Shown here: positions 10,371 to 19,087 of the stretch, in pieces
Layout of the letters: each line of letters starts with the position of its first letter
Numbering within the stretch: the stretch's first letter is position 1
Source: Fragilaria crotonensis
Taxonomy: Eukaryota > Bacillariophyta > Fragilariophyceae > Fragilariales > Fragilariaceae
NCBI GenBank assembly: GCA_022925895.1
Contig: JAKSYS010000823.1
Coordinates: 1 to 21,536, forward strand
Reading direction: 5' to 3'
Length of the DNA: 21,536 bases
Translations under genes and position numbers: made by a program
The notes under the pieces: generated by a model
Told to the model about the DNA's origin: nothing
The model's input: only the letters and a program-made list of their open reading frames with translations
The model's database searches: none

Positions 10371-10468
10371 CTGTTGGAAATGTGCATTATTGTTAGAACT
10401 CGAGCGAGATCAAGCTAGATTTCCTGTTCCAAACGAGGCAACACTTAATGCATAAGTACAGAACGTAC
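10371..10468 (-). other. Intron in the triplicated kinase gene
   Basis: This is a 98-nt intron in phase 0. The donor is GTACGT directly after a TCG codon and the acceptor is TTTCCAACAG. A TTCTAAC branch-point sequence lies about 20 nt before the acceptor. Removing it joins E-L-S to T-L-K-R-L-H-H-P-N-I, exactly the kinase alphaC-to-beta4 region. The neighbouring paralogue has the same intron at the same position and phase, which makes the call strong. Confidence 0.85.
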
Positions 10469-10802
10469 CGAAAGTTCCTTCTGGAAATTCTTCAAATTAT
10501 CTTCATTGGGACCACCGCCATCAGATCTTTCTGAAAGTGTGATCATTTTGACAACAAACTTCTTGGGAAGACGACTATCTTCGGCCAAAAAGACATCGCC
10601 GAAGGCACCCGATCCAAGCTTGCGGTTGGTGATGCAACGCTTGATATACTGATAAGAGAGTTCAACAGGTTCATCCTTGCGGGTTGTCATCACAGTACCA
10701 AGCGATGCCCCATCTTTTTCTACCTGCGCATATTCCTGAACGCGACGTAAAATCTCGGCATGCCCCTTTGAACGAGCCACATCAAGGGCGGTTGTGTCGT
10801 TA

Positions 10803-13546
10803 TCAAGTTGGACATTCACATCCACCTCGCTGTTCTGGAACGACCCGCCGACGACACCTAAACGGCCTTTTTTCACCCCACATCACCCGTCCGTTCTCAC
10901 CGACGACAGGCTCCATCTCATTGCGCCACTTCTTCAAATTCTCCTCCTCGTTGGCCATTTTTGCAATCGCCTCTAACGCATCTCCTTGCAAGGTCTGCAA
11001 TTGACCAACGTTTTCTTCTTTTCCCAACGCCTTGATTAAAGCCTCCATCTCTTTGCTATGCACAGGTAATGGAAACTCTTTGAGTACGGCCGGAGACACT
11101 TTGCTGGGGTCCCAGGCTGCTCCTATGTTGATGGCAATTCGAAGCCAAGGTGCAACCTTTACCATCCACTTTCTGTCCACCGAAATTTCAAAGGGCTCGT
11201 GACCTGGCTGACCCGAGCGCTCGCAGTAGAAGACCAACTGGTATTTCTGCTCCTTCACATTTTTGAACCACGTTTTGAGATCTATCGGACCATCAACCGC
11301 GCTGGGAGTGATCACCACGACAGTTGGGCACAGCTTCAATTGTTCCGCATACGCTGCTTGCACTGCCCACGCTGGCAAGTGACGATCAATTACGGACGCC
11401 AACTTTTTCACCCTGTCATTGATTTCGTTGGCAACCTGTTTGGTGTTCTGCTGCAATTCCTTGACTTCGTTGACACTTCGGTTTACGTCATCAACTTTGG
11501 ATGCGACCATGGTGTGGAGAGGTTGCACAAAGAAGTACTGGTATGTCGAATCGTTTACGCATCGACAAAGATCTCTCTCCTGGAAAGGTTGGCTCGCGCA
11601 CCCGTCGATAAGGCACGGGAGTTGGCGGTCGCCACGATTGGCGTTGACATCCTGCATCGCGTCCTCAAGACATGTTTTGCACAGTCCGTGACCCTTGCTG
11701 CACTTAATAACGGCAGGGCGCGGGCTGCCGCCTGCCGTTGGAACGCACTTTCTACAGAAGCCAAGAGCAACGTTAAACAGGATGGCGTCGAGCTTGGCTA
11801 TGGCATCCTTCGGCTCAACGTCACTTGTCCCGTCGTGTATATTTTTGGCATGTTTCAGCAGGTCAAGGAGCTTGTCCGTGCTCAATCTTCCTTCAGAGGA
11901 TGGGGTGATACACCCAATCACAGTCTTGCAAACAAGTTTAAGAGCGTCTGCATTCCAGGTGATCTTGTTATCTGCATCGTTTCTAAGCTGTTCCCATCCA
12001 TCAGCGATAGGCGTTTGCCCATTCAGGACGTACGTCTGTAAGACATTTGTTGGCTCGCCGTCATTCAAGCGCCCTAAAATTAGTTCAGCCATGACGATGC
12101 CAAAAGAATACACATCATAGGCTGGAATATAGTCACACTTAATATGGTGTGCCTTCTTCGAGGTATACTCAGGGCACCTGTACCAATAGGTTCCTTTCGC
12201 GGGACCTTGCGTTGAGCCCGTTTGTTTCGTCGTCTCCAACGGAAAATCGCTGTGCACGTCCTCTACAAACTTGGCCAGCCCACAATCAATGAGCCGCGGA
12301 GTAAAATCTTCGGTCAGACAAATGTTTGCGCTCTTGATATCGCGGTGAAACACTTTCAACCCTCCTGCACCCCCAGTGTGCAAGAAGTGCACTGCTTTCG
12401 CCACTTGGTACATGATTGAAAGACGCGTTGCTGCGGGAAGGCTCGCTCTCGCGTCATCGTTCTTAAGGAAGCCGTCAAGAGAGCCATTGGCAGCATATTC
12501 AAACACCAAAAACTGCACTTCATGATTGACACTTAAATTGTAGCCATACAAGGCAATGATATTGGGATGATGAAATCGTTTAAGTGTCTGGCAGAATTGT
12601 GCACTATTGTTAGAACTCGAGGGAGACGAAAGCGGAGAGCGTTGTTTTTGTTTTAAACGCGGCAAAACCACACTGCACGTACCGACAATTCCCGCTGGAA
12701 GGAATGCAGAGCTTCGGCACTGGAACCATCAGAACTTGGAGAAAATTTGATATTTTTGACAGCGAACTCTTTCGGGAGACGATAATCTTCGACCAGCGTC
12801 ACTTTGCCAAAAGTACCAGATCCAAGTTCACGCACGGGCGTGCAGTGCTTGATATACTCTAAGGAGAGTTCAACAGGATCATCATTCTTGGAGGTCCTCG
12901 TCAACAACTCGAAAAGCTTGGCTCGGTCCTCTTCAATCACAGCCGCATAGCTGCGCTGAAGCAACGCGCGGACGACTTCCCCGAGGTTGTTTTGGCTCGC
13001 CAAGTCGTAGGCTGTCTGACCTTTATCATCCTTGACATTCACATTGGCCTCGTCTCGTTTCAAGATTTCAAGGGCGACATCTGAAAGGCTCTGGAAGCAC
13101 GCCCAGTAAAGGGCAGACCGACCGGCATGATCCTCGGCATTCACTTCGACATCGTCTCGTTTCAAGATTTCAAGGGCGACATCTGAAAGGCTCTGGCAGC
13201 ACGCCCAATAAAGAGCTGTCCAACCTTGTTTATCATCCTTGACATTCACATCGACATTGTCTCGTTTCAAGATTTCAAGGGCGACATCTGAAAGGCTCTG
13301 GCAGCACGCCCAGTAAAGGGCAGTCCGACCACCACTATCCTTGGCATGGACATCAACATTGTCTTGTTCCAAGATTTCAAGGGCAACATCTGAAAGGCTC
13401 TTATTGCATGCCCAGTAAAGGGCAGTCCGACCACCACTGTCCTTGGCATTCACATGTGCTCCCGCTCGTAACAAGCCACGAACGTTTTTGAGATTACCAT
13501 GCTTGGCATTGTTGATTAAACTCTGATCATTCTCACTCAACGACAT
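10803..13546 (-). CDS. Ankyrin-TKL kinase with RING-like finger and C-terminal domain
   Basis: Two exons (13546-12683 and 12587-10803) give about 882 residues; ATG at 13546 (M-S-L-S-E-N-D-Q) is chosen over an open extension to 13603. Five or so ankyrin repeats fill residues 10-190. The kinase starts near residue 238 with G-S-G-T-F-G-K-V and A-V-K, then H-R-D-I-K-S-A-N near 368, D-C-G (for D-F-G) near 388, C-P-E near 424 and D-V-Y-S-F-G. A RING-like finger (CxxC, CxKGHxxCxxC, CxxxxC) lies near 563-615, a predicted coiled coil near 628-665, and a domain with F-Y-C-E-R-S-G near 740. The last resembles a C-terminal module I recall from fungal and oomycete NLR-like or WD40 proteins. The likely role is signalling with possible ubiquitin transfer; this is inferred. 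The last roughly 20 residues are in an off-frame stretch where the next gene begins. Confidence 0.85.
12588..12682 (-). other. Intron in the intact kinase gene
   Basis: This is a 95-nt phase-0 intron: donor GTACGT after TCG, branch point TTCTAAC, acceptor TTCTGCCAG. It joins R-E-L-S to T-L-K-R-F-H-H-P-N-I. A nearer acceptor, AATAG, was considered, but in the paralogue that position reads AATAA, and only the chosen acceptor is shared and gives the expected kinase sequence. Confidence 0.88.
13020..13465 (-). repeat. Near-identical ankyrin repeats (period 102-105 bp)
   Basis: Four consecutive blocks each contain CAAGATTTCAAGGGCGACAT or a one-base variant, starting at 13061, 13163, 13268 and 13370. 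The spacings are 102, 105 and 102 bp, whole codons throughout. The encoded consensus is T-A-L-Y-W-A-C, S-L-S-D-V-A-L-E-I-L. Nucleotide identity far above that of usual ankyrin repeats indicates recent internal duplication or gene conversion, and repeat number may vary between alleles. Confidence 0.9.
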
Positions 13547-13599
13547 GCTCCTTCTTCGAAAAGAGAAAAATAATGTGTTCGACGAGATGTGGGTTGTGC

Positions 13600-13971
13600 G
13601 CAAATTTGGAAGGTATCAAGCTCTCCTCCTGGTCATGCAATGGCATGCTTGTGAAATTCTCCGAGTGCTGAATATGAGACAAGGAATAAGTCCACATATT
13701 GTCGCTGTTAAAGTCACAAATGCGAACAGTGAAGGAAATACAATTCACAAATGCGAACGATGAATGAAACCTTTGTGCACTATGTACTATGTGCTTGTAC
13801 TATATGTGGGCATAGAAACGCGATACTCGCCAGACTGCATGATTAAGTTGGTAGTCGTGGGAGGTGTCCAGCAGATCCACGTCTTGATTTTTACGTGTGA
13901 TACACACATTTTACGCTGCAAAATATACTGTATGTCATACTCAGTGCTTTTACCAGGTACAAAGAGTATGT
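13600..13971. repeat. Direct duplication upstream of the kinase gene, copy 1
   Basis: This non-coding stretch is about 370 bp and is repeated at about 13980-14349 with many substitutions and small indels. Shared blocks include CGATACTCGCCAGACTGCAT, GGAGGTGTCCAGCAGATCCA and TTTTACCAGGTACAAAGAGT. It contains an internal short repeat, CACAAATGCGAAC, at about 13713 and 13746. It covers the presumed promoter region of the kinase starting at 13546. No gene is supported on either strand. Confidence 0.85.
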
Positions 13972-13979
13972 ATCTACAG

Positions 13980-14349
13980 TATATATTCAGCTGTCCTTCT
14001 GATCACGTAACGGCATGCTCCTGAAATACTCCGAGTACTGAATATTTTATTCGAAAAAAATAGATGTGGGTCTTGCGTAGTGCACATGCTGTCGCTGTTG
14101 AAGTCACAAATAATGGGAACAATGAAGGCTGTAATGTACGATTCACAAATGCGAACAATGAAGGAAACCTTTGTGCACGATGTAGGCAAACAAACGCGAT
14201 ACTCGCCAGACTGCATGATTAAGTTGGTACAAGTCGTGGGAGGTGTCCAGCAGATCCACGTCTTGATTTTTACGTGTGATACACACATTTTACTCTGCAT
14301 TATATACTGTACTCTGAACACAGTACTTTTACCAGGTACAAAGAGTATG
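13980..14349. repeat. Direct duplication upstream of the kinase gene, copy 2
   Basis: This is the diverged copy of 13600-13971, offset by 370-378 bp. The similarity ends at GGTACAAAGAGTATG in both copies. Small open frames here on both strands have no recognisable motif and are disturbed by the indels between copies, so the region looks non-coding. The next 130 bp to the transposase tail hold nothing I can identify. Confidence 0.85.
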
Positions 14350-14482
14350 GCTGGTTTCATCCTGGACCTATGCATACATATAGTAGGGGCATGTAGGCTC
14401 AGTATGTTAAAAATTTAGTTGATGCCAAAATTCTTGGAGTTAATTCTGCAATCGACTCTCGCACTTTCTTTTTGATCAACAT

Positions 14483-14863
14483 TTACTCATCAATAACAAT
14501 GACACCATCCTTCAGGTTCGGCACAAAGCCGTAAACGAAGCCCGCATCAAAGTCGATTGCTGCCCGGTGTGTTTTGAACGCCTTGACAAGGCGTTCGATA
14601 AGCGGAAGCGTGAGTTTTATTGTGTCATCTCCCTTGTTTTGACTCTCGTACAATGAATAATATGCACAGATGTATGCTCGTGCTTGCCTCGAAAGCTTGC
14701 GGACTGTCGCAATTGTGAGGACTTCCCTGCTTGTCACATCACTTACGAACCTTTTGAAAGCGTCCTTGCTTTTCTTAGAGTTCAGGGGCTTTCGTCTGTA
14801 GATTCCCTTTGCGACACCCCAACTGTATTCAACTCCTTCCCCTGCCAATTCAGCATGAAAGAG
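14483..14863 (-). pseudogene. DDE transposase, C-terminal fragment
   Basis: The reading frame shows F-H-A-E-L, G-V-E-Y-S-W-G-V-A-K-G-I-Y-R-R, and later V-R-K-L-S-R-Q-A-R-A-Y-I-C-A-Y-Y, ending at TAA 14483-14485. In the large eukaryotic DDE superfamily with an H-C-E-L-N-x-I-E-x-x-W-G signature, that signature contains the last catalytic glutamate and is followed by an arginine-rich helix and an R-x-Y-x-x-A-Y block, as here. Only about 127 residues remain; no N-terminal part with the first two aspartates was found in the window. The upstream edge lies in the same reading frame as the EEP retroelement, so the fragment is joined to it. Family assignment is from pattern memory. Confidence 0.6.
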
Positions 14864-16498
14864 TGGTATTTCGATTCATGTAACTCCCTGCCGCTCGTTT
14901 ACCTGAAGTGTTTTCAGCTTTTTAAACAGTTGTTTGATGTCTTCCGCTTTTTGCAGTTTACGAAGTGTTGTACTTCGCTCTTTGTCCGATTTACGAGGAG
15001 AAGCCGATAGGACTTTGATCAATTCTCTCCTTTCTTTGTCGCGTTGTGGGAAACTTTGCTTCACAATTTCTTTAACATGTTGTTTGGCTTCACGCAATTG
15101 TTTGGAGCATTCCTGAATTGTTGTTGGTATGATGAACGGGGTATCCCACTTGGCTTGTGTTGGCGGAGTCAAGTAACTTGTGATGTCCAAGCCAGTGCGA
15201 GCCATGGATAAGCATTTTGTCATGCTAGTGACAGACTTTTGGGCCTTATCTAGCTCGACGGACCATGCTGGATCGCCAAATTTCCTCAGTTGTTGTTCCG
15301 ATGCAAGACTTGCGGCAAGTACATCGCGATCCAATCTTTCGGCAAAGTTATGTTTTTCGCCTGGAAGTGTTAATCGGTTTCCACGATCGAACGCATTATG
15401 TGCGAGGAGCATATCATATTTCAGTTTTATGTACTGTGTAGTTTGAGCGACGTTATTGGAGCGGAGGATCCTTTCCGAATGTACACCGAGTTGTTGAGTG
15501 TCCGTGCCAAAGAGCCGTACTGTATCAAAATCAAGAAAATATGCGCGATGGTCAGATGGGAATTTCAAGTTGAACGGTTCATATCCTGCTTGTGACAACG
15601 AGACAGCGACATGAGCGGTAGCGAGTGCATAATCCAGACGTTTACGACCTCGAGCGTATGTGGCTGGTGGAGTTGAGGAGTATCGTGTACACATGAGATC
15701 TTGGAGTCCGCATGTGTTTGCCAATCATATCATTCCATCAACATCTGCCCCAAATGCTTCATTGAAATCGCCTAATAACAAAATCTTGTGGCCCGAATTT
15801 ATACTCGTCTGGAGTTCACTTGTGAGATCCCGCCGGAATGCTGAGCGAGGATTTGTGAGGGAATCTTGAGTTTGCATCAATAAGCTTTGCTGTTGAGATG
15901 CTGTGGTAATGCTTCCGATTTTTATATCTTTGTCAACCACTTGGTACGCCGAATAAATTGATATTTTCGTGCCGCCTCTTCCTTGATATGTTTGATGCAC
16001 CCATCTGCCCCATTTATCCTGTTTCTGTGCTATTACTCTCCCCGTGAGATCTCCCGCTGTTATCATAAACGTGCCTCCTGGCTTATACTGTTTCGGAAAG
16101 TTAATCGGAGTTGTGCCAAACGTAAGTCTGGACCTTTTCCAATGTTGTCGTGCCGTTTGATAAAGTATCTTTCGAACTTCAGTACTTTCTGACGACAAGT
16201 TGTGTACGTCAGCTTGAACTTCTTTTATCACTTTACACAGGACATCCAGCTGTCCTCCGCGTTGATCAAGACATAAGCCATTGACGTTCATTCCATATAC
16301 TCGAGTGATGGCTTGTGGTTTTTCATGTAAAACATCTCCCCATGCAGCGTTGGTTCTCTGATTTTCCAAGGATAAGATGATTGGTCGATTGCCGTCGACC
16401 GGTGCAGCGGGTGCTTTTGATGTAGTACAAAACATTGCTAACCATAACGTTTGCGCTTGATGTAACTGCGCCTGGGTTGTCAGCGTCGATGTTTCCAT
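14864..16498 (-). pseudogene. Retroelement EEP endonuclease ORF, RT lost
   Basis: The domain is an apurinic-type (EEP) nuclease that nicks target DNA in non-LTR retroelements. Motifs in order: Y-G-M-N-V-N-G-L, a glutamate in S-S-E-S, P-G-G-T-F-M, G-R-W, S-A-Y-Q-V, L-L-G-D-F-N-E-A-F-G, R-K-R-L-D-Y-A-L and S-D-H-R-A-Y-F-L-D-F-D. After it comes a charged linker of about 200 residues that normally leads to the reverse transcriptase. In-frame TGA codons interrupt it at 15725-15727 (after G-M-I) and 14876-14878 (after Q-G-V-T); both fit loss of an arginine CGA codon. The frame then ends in I-E-I-P-L and turns into a transposase tail. No RT motif (such as a Y-x-D-D box) is present. Confidence 0.82.
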
Positions 16499-16546
16499 TT
16501 GGGCGTTCGGGCGTAGTTCTGGTTCTGGATCGTGTAGAGTGGGAGC

Positions 16547-18681
16547 TCATTGGACGGTGGTCATGATTGAAGGGGATTCCATTAGCACTTGTATCGGTAT
16601 AAATATGGTACGAGGGTTGGTGGGTGGTACAGACGTTGGGGTTTGTGGATTGATGATGGTGGTAGTAGTGGTTCTCACGGTTGCATTGCGAGGAAGCGGA
16701 ATATGAGGGCAGAAAAAGTCCGATACGTTGTTAATGGTTTGAGTGATTCTATTTGGTACTGCCGGGACAGGGGGAGTCCCATCGGTACTCCCCATAGGTT
16801 GTGTCTGAATTGCATCTCTCATTCTTTCATTGGGGAGCGTGGTGCATTGTCAGACAGCTTCTGCTGAGGCAACGCGGGATCCTTGTTATCGGGGAACAAC
16901 TGCTTGCCAGGTGTGGAACGAACACCTTGTCGTTTCTCATCACTCTGGGAATTGTTTTCTGCTACTATGGCATCGGCGGGTTTTTTGTGGTCTTGGGAAC
17001 CAAAAACAGCTTTGAAGTTTTCCATCATCTCCATCATTTGAATTTGCAAGTGCTGGATCCTTTCATCGGTCTCGTTGCGGATTTTTCGAGTTAAGTCTTT
17101 TTGCAATTTTTCCCTCTCTTCAGCGATGCGAATGGCTGCTTCACGATGTTCTTGTGCGATTCGGAGGTCATCTTCCCGGTTGGGCTTTGAGTAGCGTAAT
17201 CTCTTGTCGTTGTTCAGCGGCGAGTTTCTCTGCTTTCTCTGTTGCTAAACGATGAGCTTCCGCCATATCTTCTAATTCTTGTTTCTGATGAGATTCCATT
17301 TCCGTCAATTCGGATGCCACATCTTGAGTCATCTCGTAAGTTGACACTGTTACGGTACTCTGAGTTCTACTTTGATGAGTTGGCATGGTGATATTGGCGT
17401 ACGTAAACACTTGTGCAATGTTCGTGCTTTCGTCGAAATATACATGATCGCGAACGAGTGATAGATCCATTGACAGGAAACGTGCATTGCTTGCCGACAA
17501 CCAGGAGTTCTCTCCGCTTGACATACCATCCTCGTAAATTGGTTTCACCCGAGGGGGTCCAAAAAATTGTTCCTCTATTGGTAATGCATCACTTGCTACG
17601 TGTGCAACAATCCATGCGTCAAGATTTTGGGTGATAGCATTGCGAATTCTTTTGAAGGCGCCATGCTCGACCAATACAGTAGTATGTCGTCCGTTTTCAT
17701 TCACTTTGGAATCCGCAAGAAGGTCCAATACCCCGTTGATTGTGCTGATGTACGGTCCGATATAAAACATCGTGTCGACGCTGATATTTTGTAGGACCAC
17801 CACTCTCGTCTGGTTCATGTTTGGAGTTTGGAATTAAATCGCCTGCGTATAGGCTTCAGGAAATTTGGCTTTCATACTGTATGGCACAAAGATTTTCTTT
17901 TGTTCACTGAGTAACGTTTTGATAACGAGCAACATCTGGACGGAGTGTTCCGTTAAAATTTCGATTGCATAAGCTTTGGTAGATACCATTTGGCCGTCTT
18001 GGGTGTTGACCGTTGGAGATACAAAGACCAAGCGGAAAATTGGTATTTTCATTTTGCAGTGGAATGCTGTGAGTTTCGAGTGAAGGAGGTTGTTGAACTT
18101 AATCTGTGCTTGCTCACGATTATAGTAGGTGGGATTGATCGAGGTGATCCATCCGATCCGAGTAGTATCAAATTGGTTCTCGTTCCACTGATGATCAGTA
18201 ATGTAGAATTTGAATTCCTTCATGATAGTTTGGACAGAGTGGAGAGCGCGCATCTTGCTCAAGCTTGCATTGGTGAGGACTCGGTGGATAATAAAGTATG
18301 TGTGGATTGACGACGTTCGCCTTTGCCGAACGTTTTCTTGTGGAGTTGAAATTGTTTGGCGTGAATAGACGGATCAGTCCATTTGATCGTGCTCACAGTT
18401 TCGACATTTTAGTTTTTATTGTTGACGATGACAATTTCGTCTCCATAAGCTTCTTGAACTGCTTGCATCCAATGGGTATGTAAGACGTTGGGTGCTACTT
18501 TGTTCTTGGTGTTACCCGTGTATACGAAACTGAACTTCAACACTTTTTAAGGCAAACCTTGCTCGTTTGCCTGCGGCTTAAATCCGGTTGGTGGTGTGGT
18601 ATCAGACATGTCGTCGTGTCCAGCAGTTTTGTCTTTATCGAGAGTGGGGTCGGGTTTATGACCGGGGGAAAGGTTTGACAT
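16547..18681 (-). pseudogene. Retroelement ORF1 (stramenopile EEP element), decayed
   Basis: The start is placed at ATG 18681 (M-S-N-L-S-P-G). The protein reads K-F-S-F-V-Y-T-G, then T-R-I-G-W-I-T-S-I-N-P near 18150, V-P-Y-S-M-K and E-A-Y near 17850, G-M-S-S-G-E-N-S-W near 17510, and then a strong coiled coil rich in E/K/Q (about 17000-17330). This succession matches proteins I know beside EEP/RT elements in diatoms. In-frame TAA codons occur at 18547, 18409 and 17834, and frameshifts near 18290 and 17165, with further breaks before 16547. The last part is Pro/Thr-rich and of unclear limits. It is probably the RNA-binding or structural protein of the same element as the EEP gene just downstream. 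Confidence 0.7.
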
Positions 18682-18740
18682 GGTCGAGAAAGCGAGGTAG
18701 GGAAGGGCTACGCACGTAACCCGTAGAGTTTTAGTAAGAG

Positions 18741-18802
18741 ATTTTAACTACGTTCGAGTTAAAATTGTGACTCGATACAGTAAAAGAGTGCGATGTTTTA
18801 CT
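18741..18802. repeat. Two short perfect hairpins upstream of retroelement ORF1
   Basis: ATTTTAAC at 18741-18748 pairs with GTTAAAAT at 18758-18765. AGTAAAA at 18779-18785 pairs with TTTTACT at 18796-18802. Both loops are 9-10 nt. They lie 60-120 nt before the ORF1 start, in the presumed 5' leader of the retroelement or at its boundary with the Helitron. The role is unknown. Confidence 0.6.
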
Positions 18803-18930
18803 CGTTAACACTAAATCCTGAACATGTAGCTTTTATATATACTAGTGGGTGCCTCACAATTGATCGGAGTATAGGTAACGGGTACTATGTTTCCAATGTT
18901 CGGAATTACAGGACGTACAGTATCCAGTTT

Positions 18931-18966
18931 CCAGCACAGCCAGTATTGGCGTCCAATGCAATACTG
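18931..18966 (-). other. Candidate Helitron 3' end: hairpin and CTGG
   Basis: CAGTATTG at 18941-18948 pairs perfectly with CAATACTG at 18959-18966. On the minus strand, in Helitron orientation, this hairpin is followed 6 nt later by CTGG, which fits the CTRR terminus that ends Helitrons after a hairpin. It is about 120 nt past the helicase stop. The spacing is a little short and no flanking T could be tested against an empty site, so this is tentative. Confidence 0.35.
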
Positions 18967-19087
18967 AGAGGCATCGTAATTATCATACCTAACCTATATA
19001 GTATGTAGTAGTACCTGTAGATAAGGGGAAGATGTCATGATGATTTCATAGAAATTTGCTAATTTAACATAAAGTCAGTGAACTTGT

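Larger units (their letters stand above)
6661..10876 (-). pseudogene. Ankyrin-TKL kinase/RING-like gene with internal triplication
   Basis: Read leftward, it begins within a last ankyrin-like repeat (T-T-A-L-D-V-A-R-S-K-G-H-A), then the kinase N-lobe with G-S-G-A-F-G and V-V-K-M, then an intron (10371-10468), then hinge, C-lobe and RING-like finger. The hinge-to-finger segment then restarts twice (about 9264 and 8245). After the third finger the normal C-terminal domain follows (about 7230 to the TAG at 6661-6663). There is no ATG at the 5' end; the frame opens after a TGA at the 3' end of the neighbouring kinase gene. Kinase motifs are altered: H-S-D instead of H-R-D, D-C-G instead of D-F-G, C-P-G instead of A-P-E. 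One-base indels break each copy. A protein would contain one whole and two N-lobe-less kinase domains. It may be a pseudogene or an array blurred by assembly error. Confidence 0.75.
18682..19087. other. Spacer between Helitron and EEP retroelement
   Basis: About 400 bp without a supported gene. It holds three perfect inverted repeats (listed separately) and otherwise AT-rich sequence. A 71-codon plus-strand frame at 18793-19008 has no recognisable feature. The boundary between the two elements must lie somewhere in it. Confidence 0.6.

Noticed and set aside
11199-12041. 280-codon open frame on the plus strand
   Set aside because: It lies wholly antisense to the kinase C-lobe, finger and coiled-coil region of the intact gene, has no recognisable motif, and has the composition of a complementary shadow.
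12588-12615. Alternative intron acceptor AATAG in the intact kinase gene
   Set aside because: The paralogue reads AATAA at that position, and only the later CAG acceptor, shared by both genes, gives a phase-0 join with the expected kinase sequence.
13974-14418. Open frames of 112-133 codons on both strands in the upstream duplication
   Set aside because: They have no motif, overlap on opposite strands, and are not preserved between the two diverged copies.
16589-17094. Plus-strand frames of 92-97 codons
   Set aside because: They are antisense to the coiled-coil and Pro/Thr-rich part of retroelement ORF1 and show no independent coding signal.
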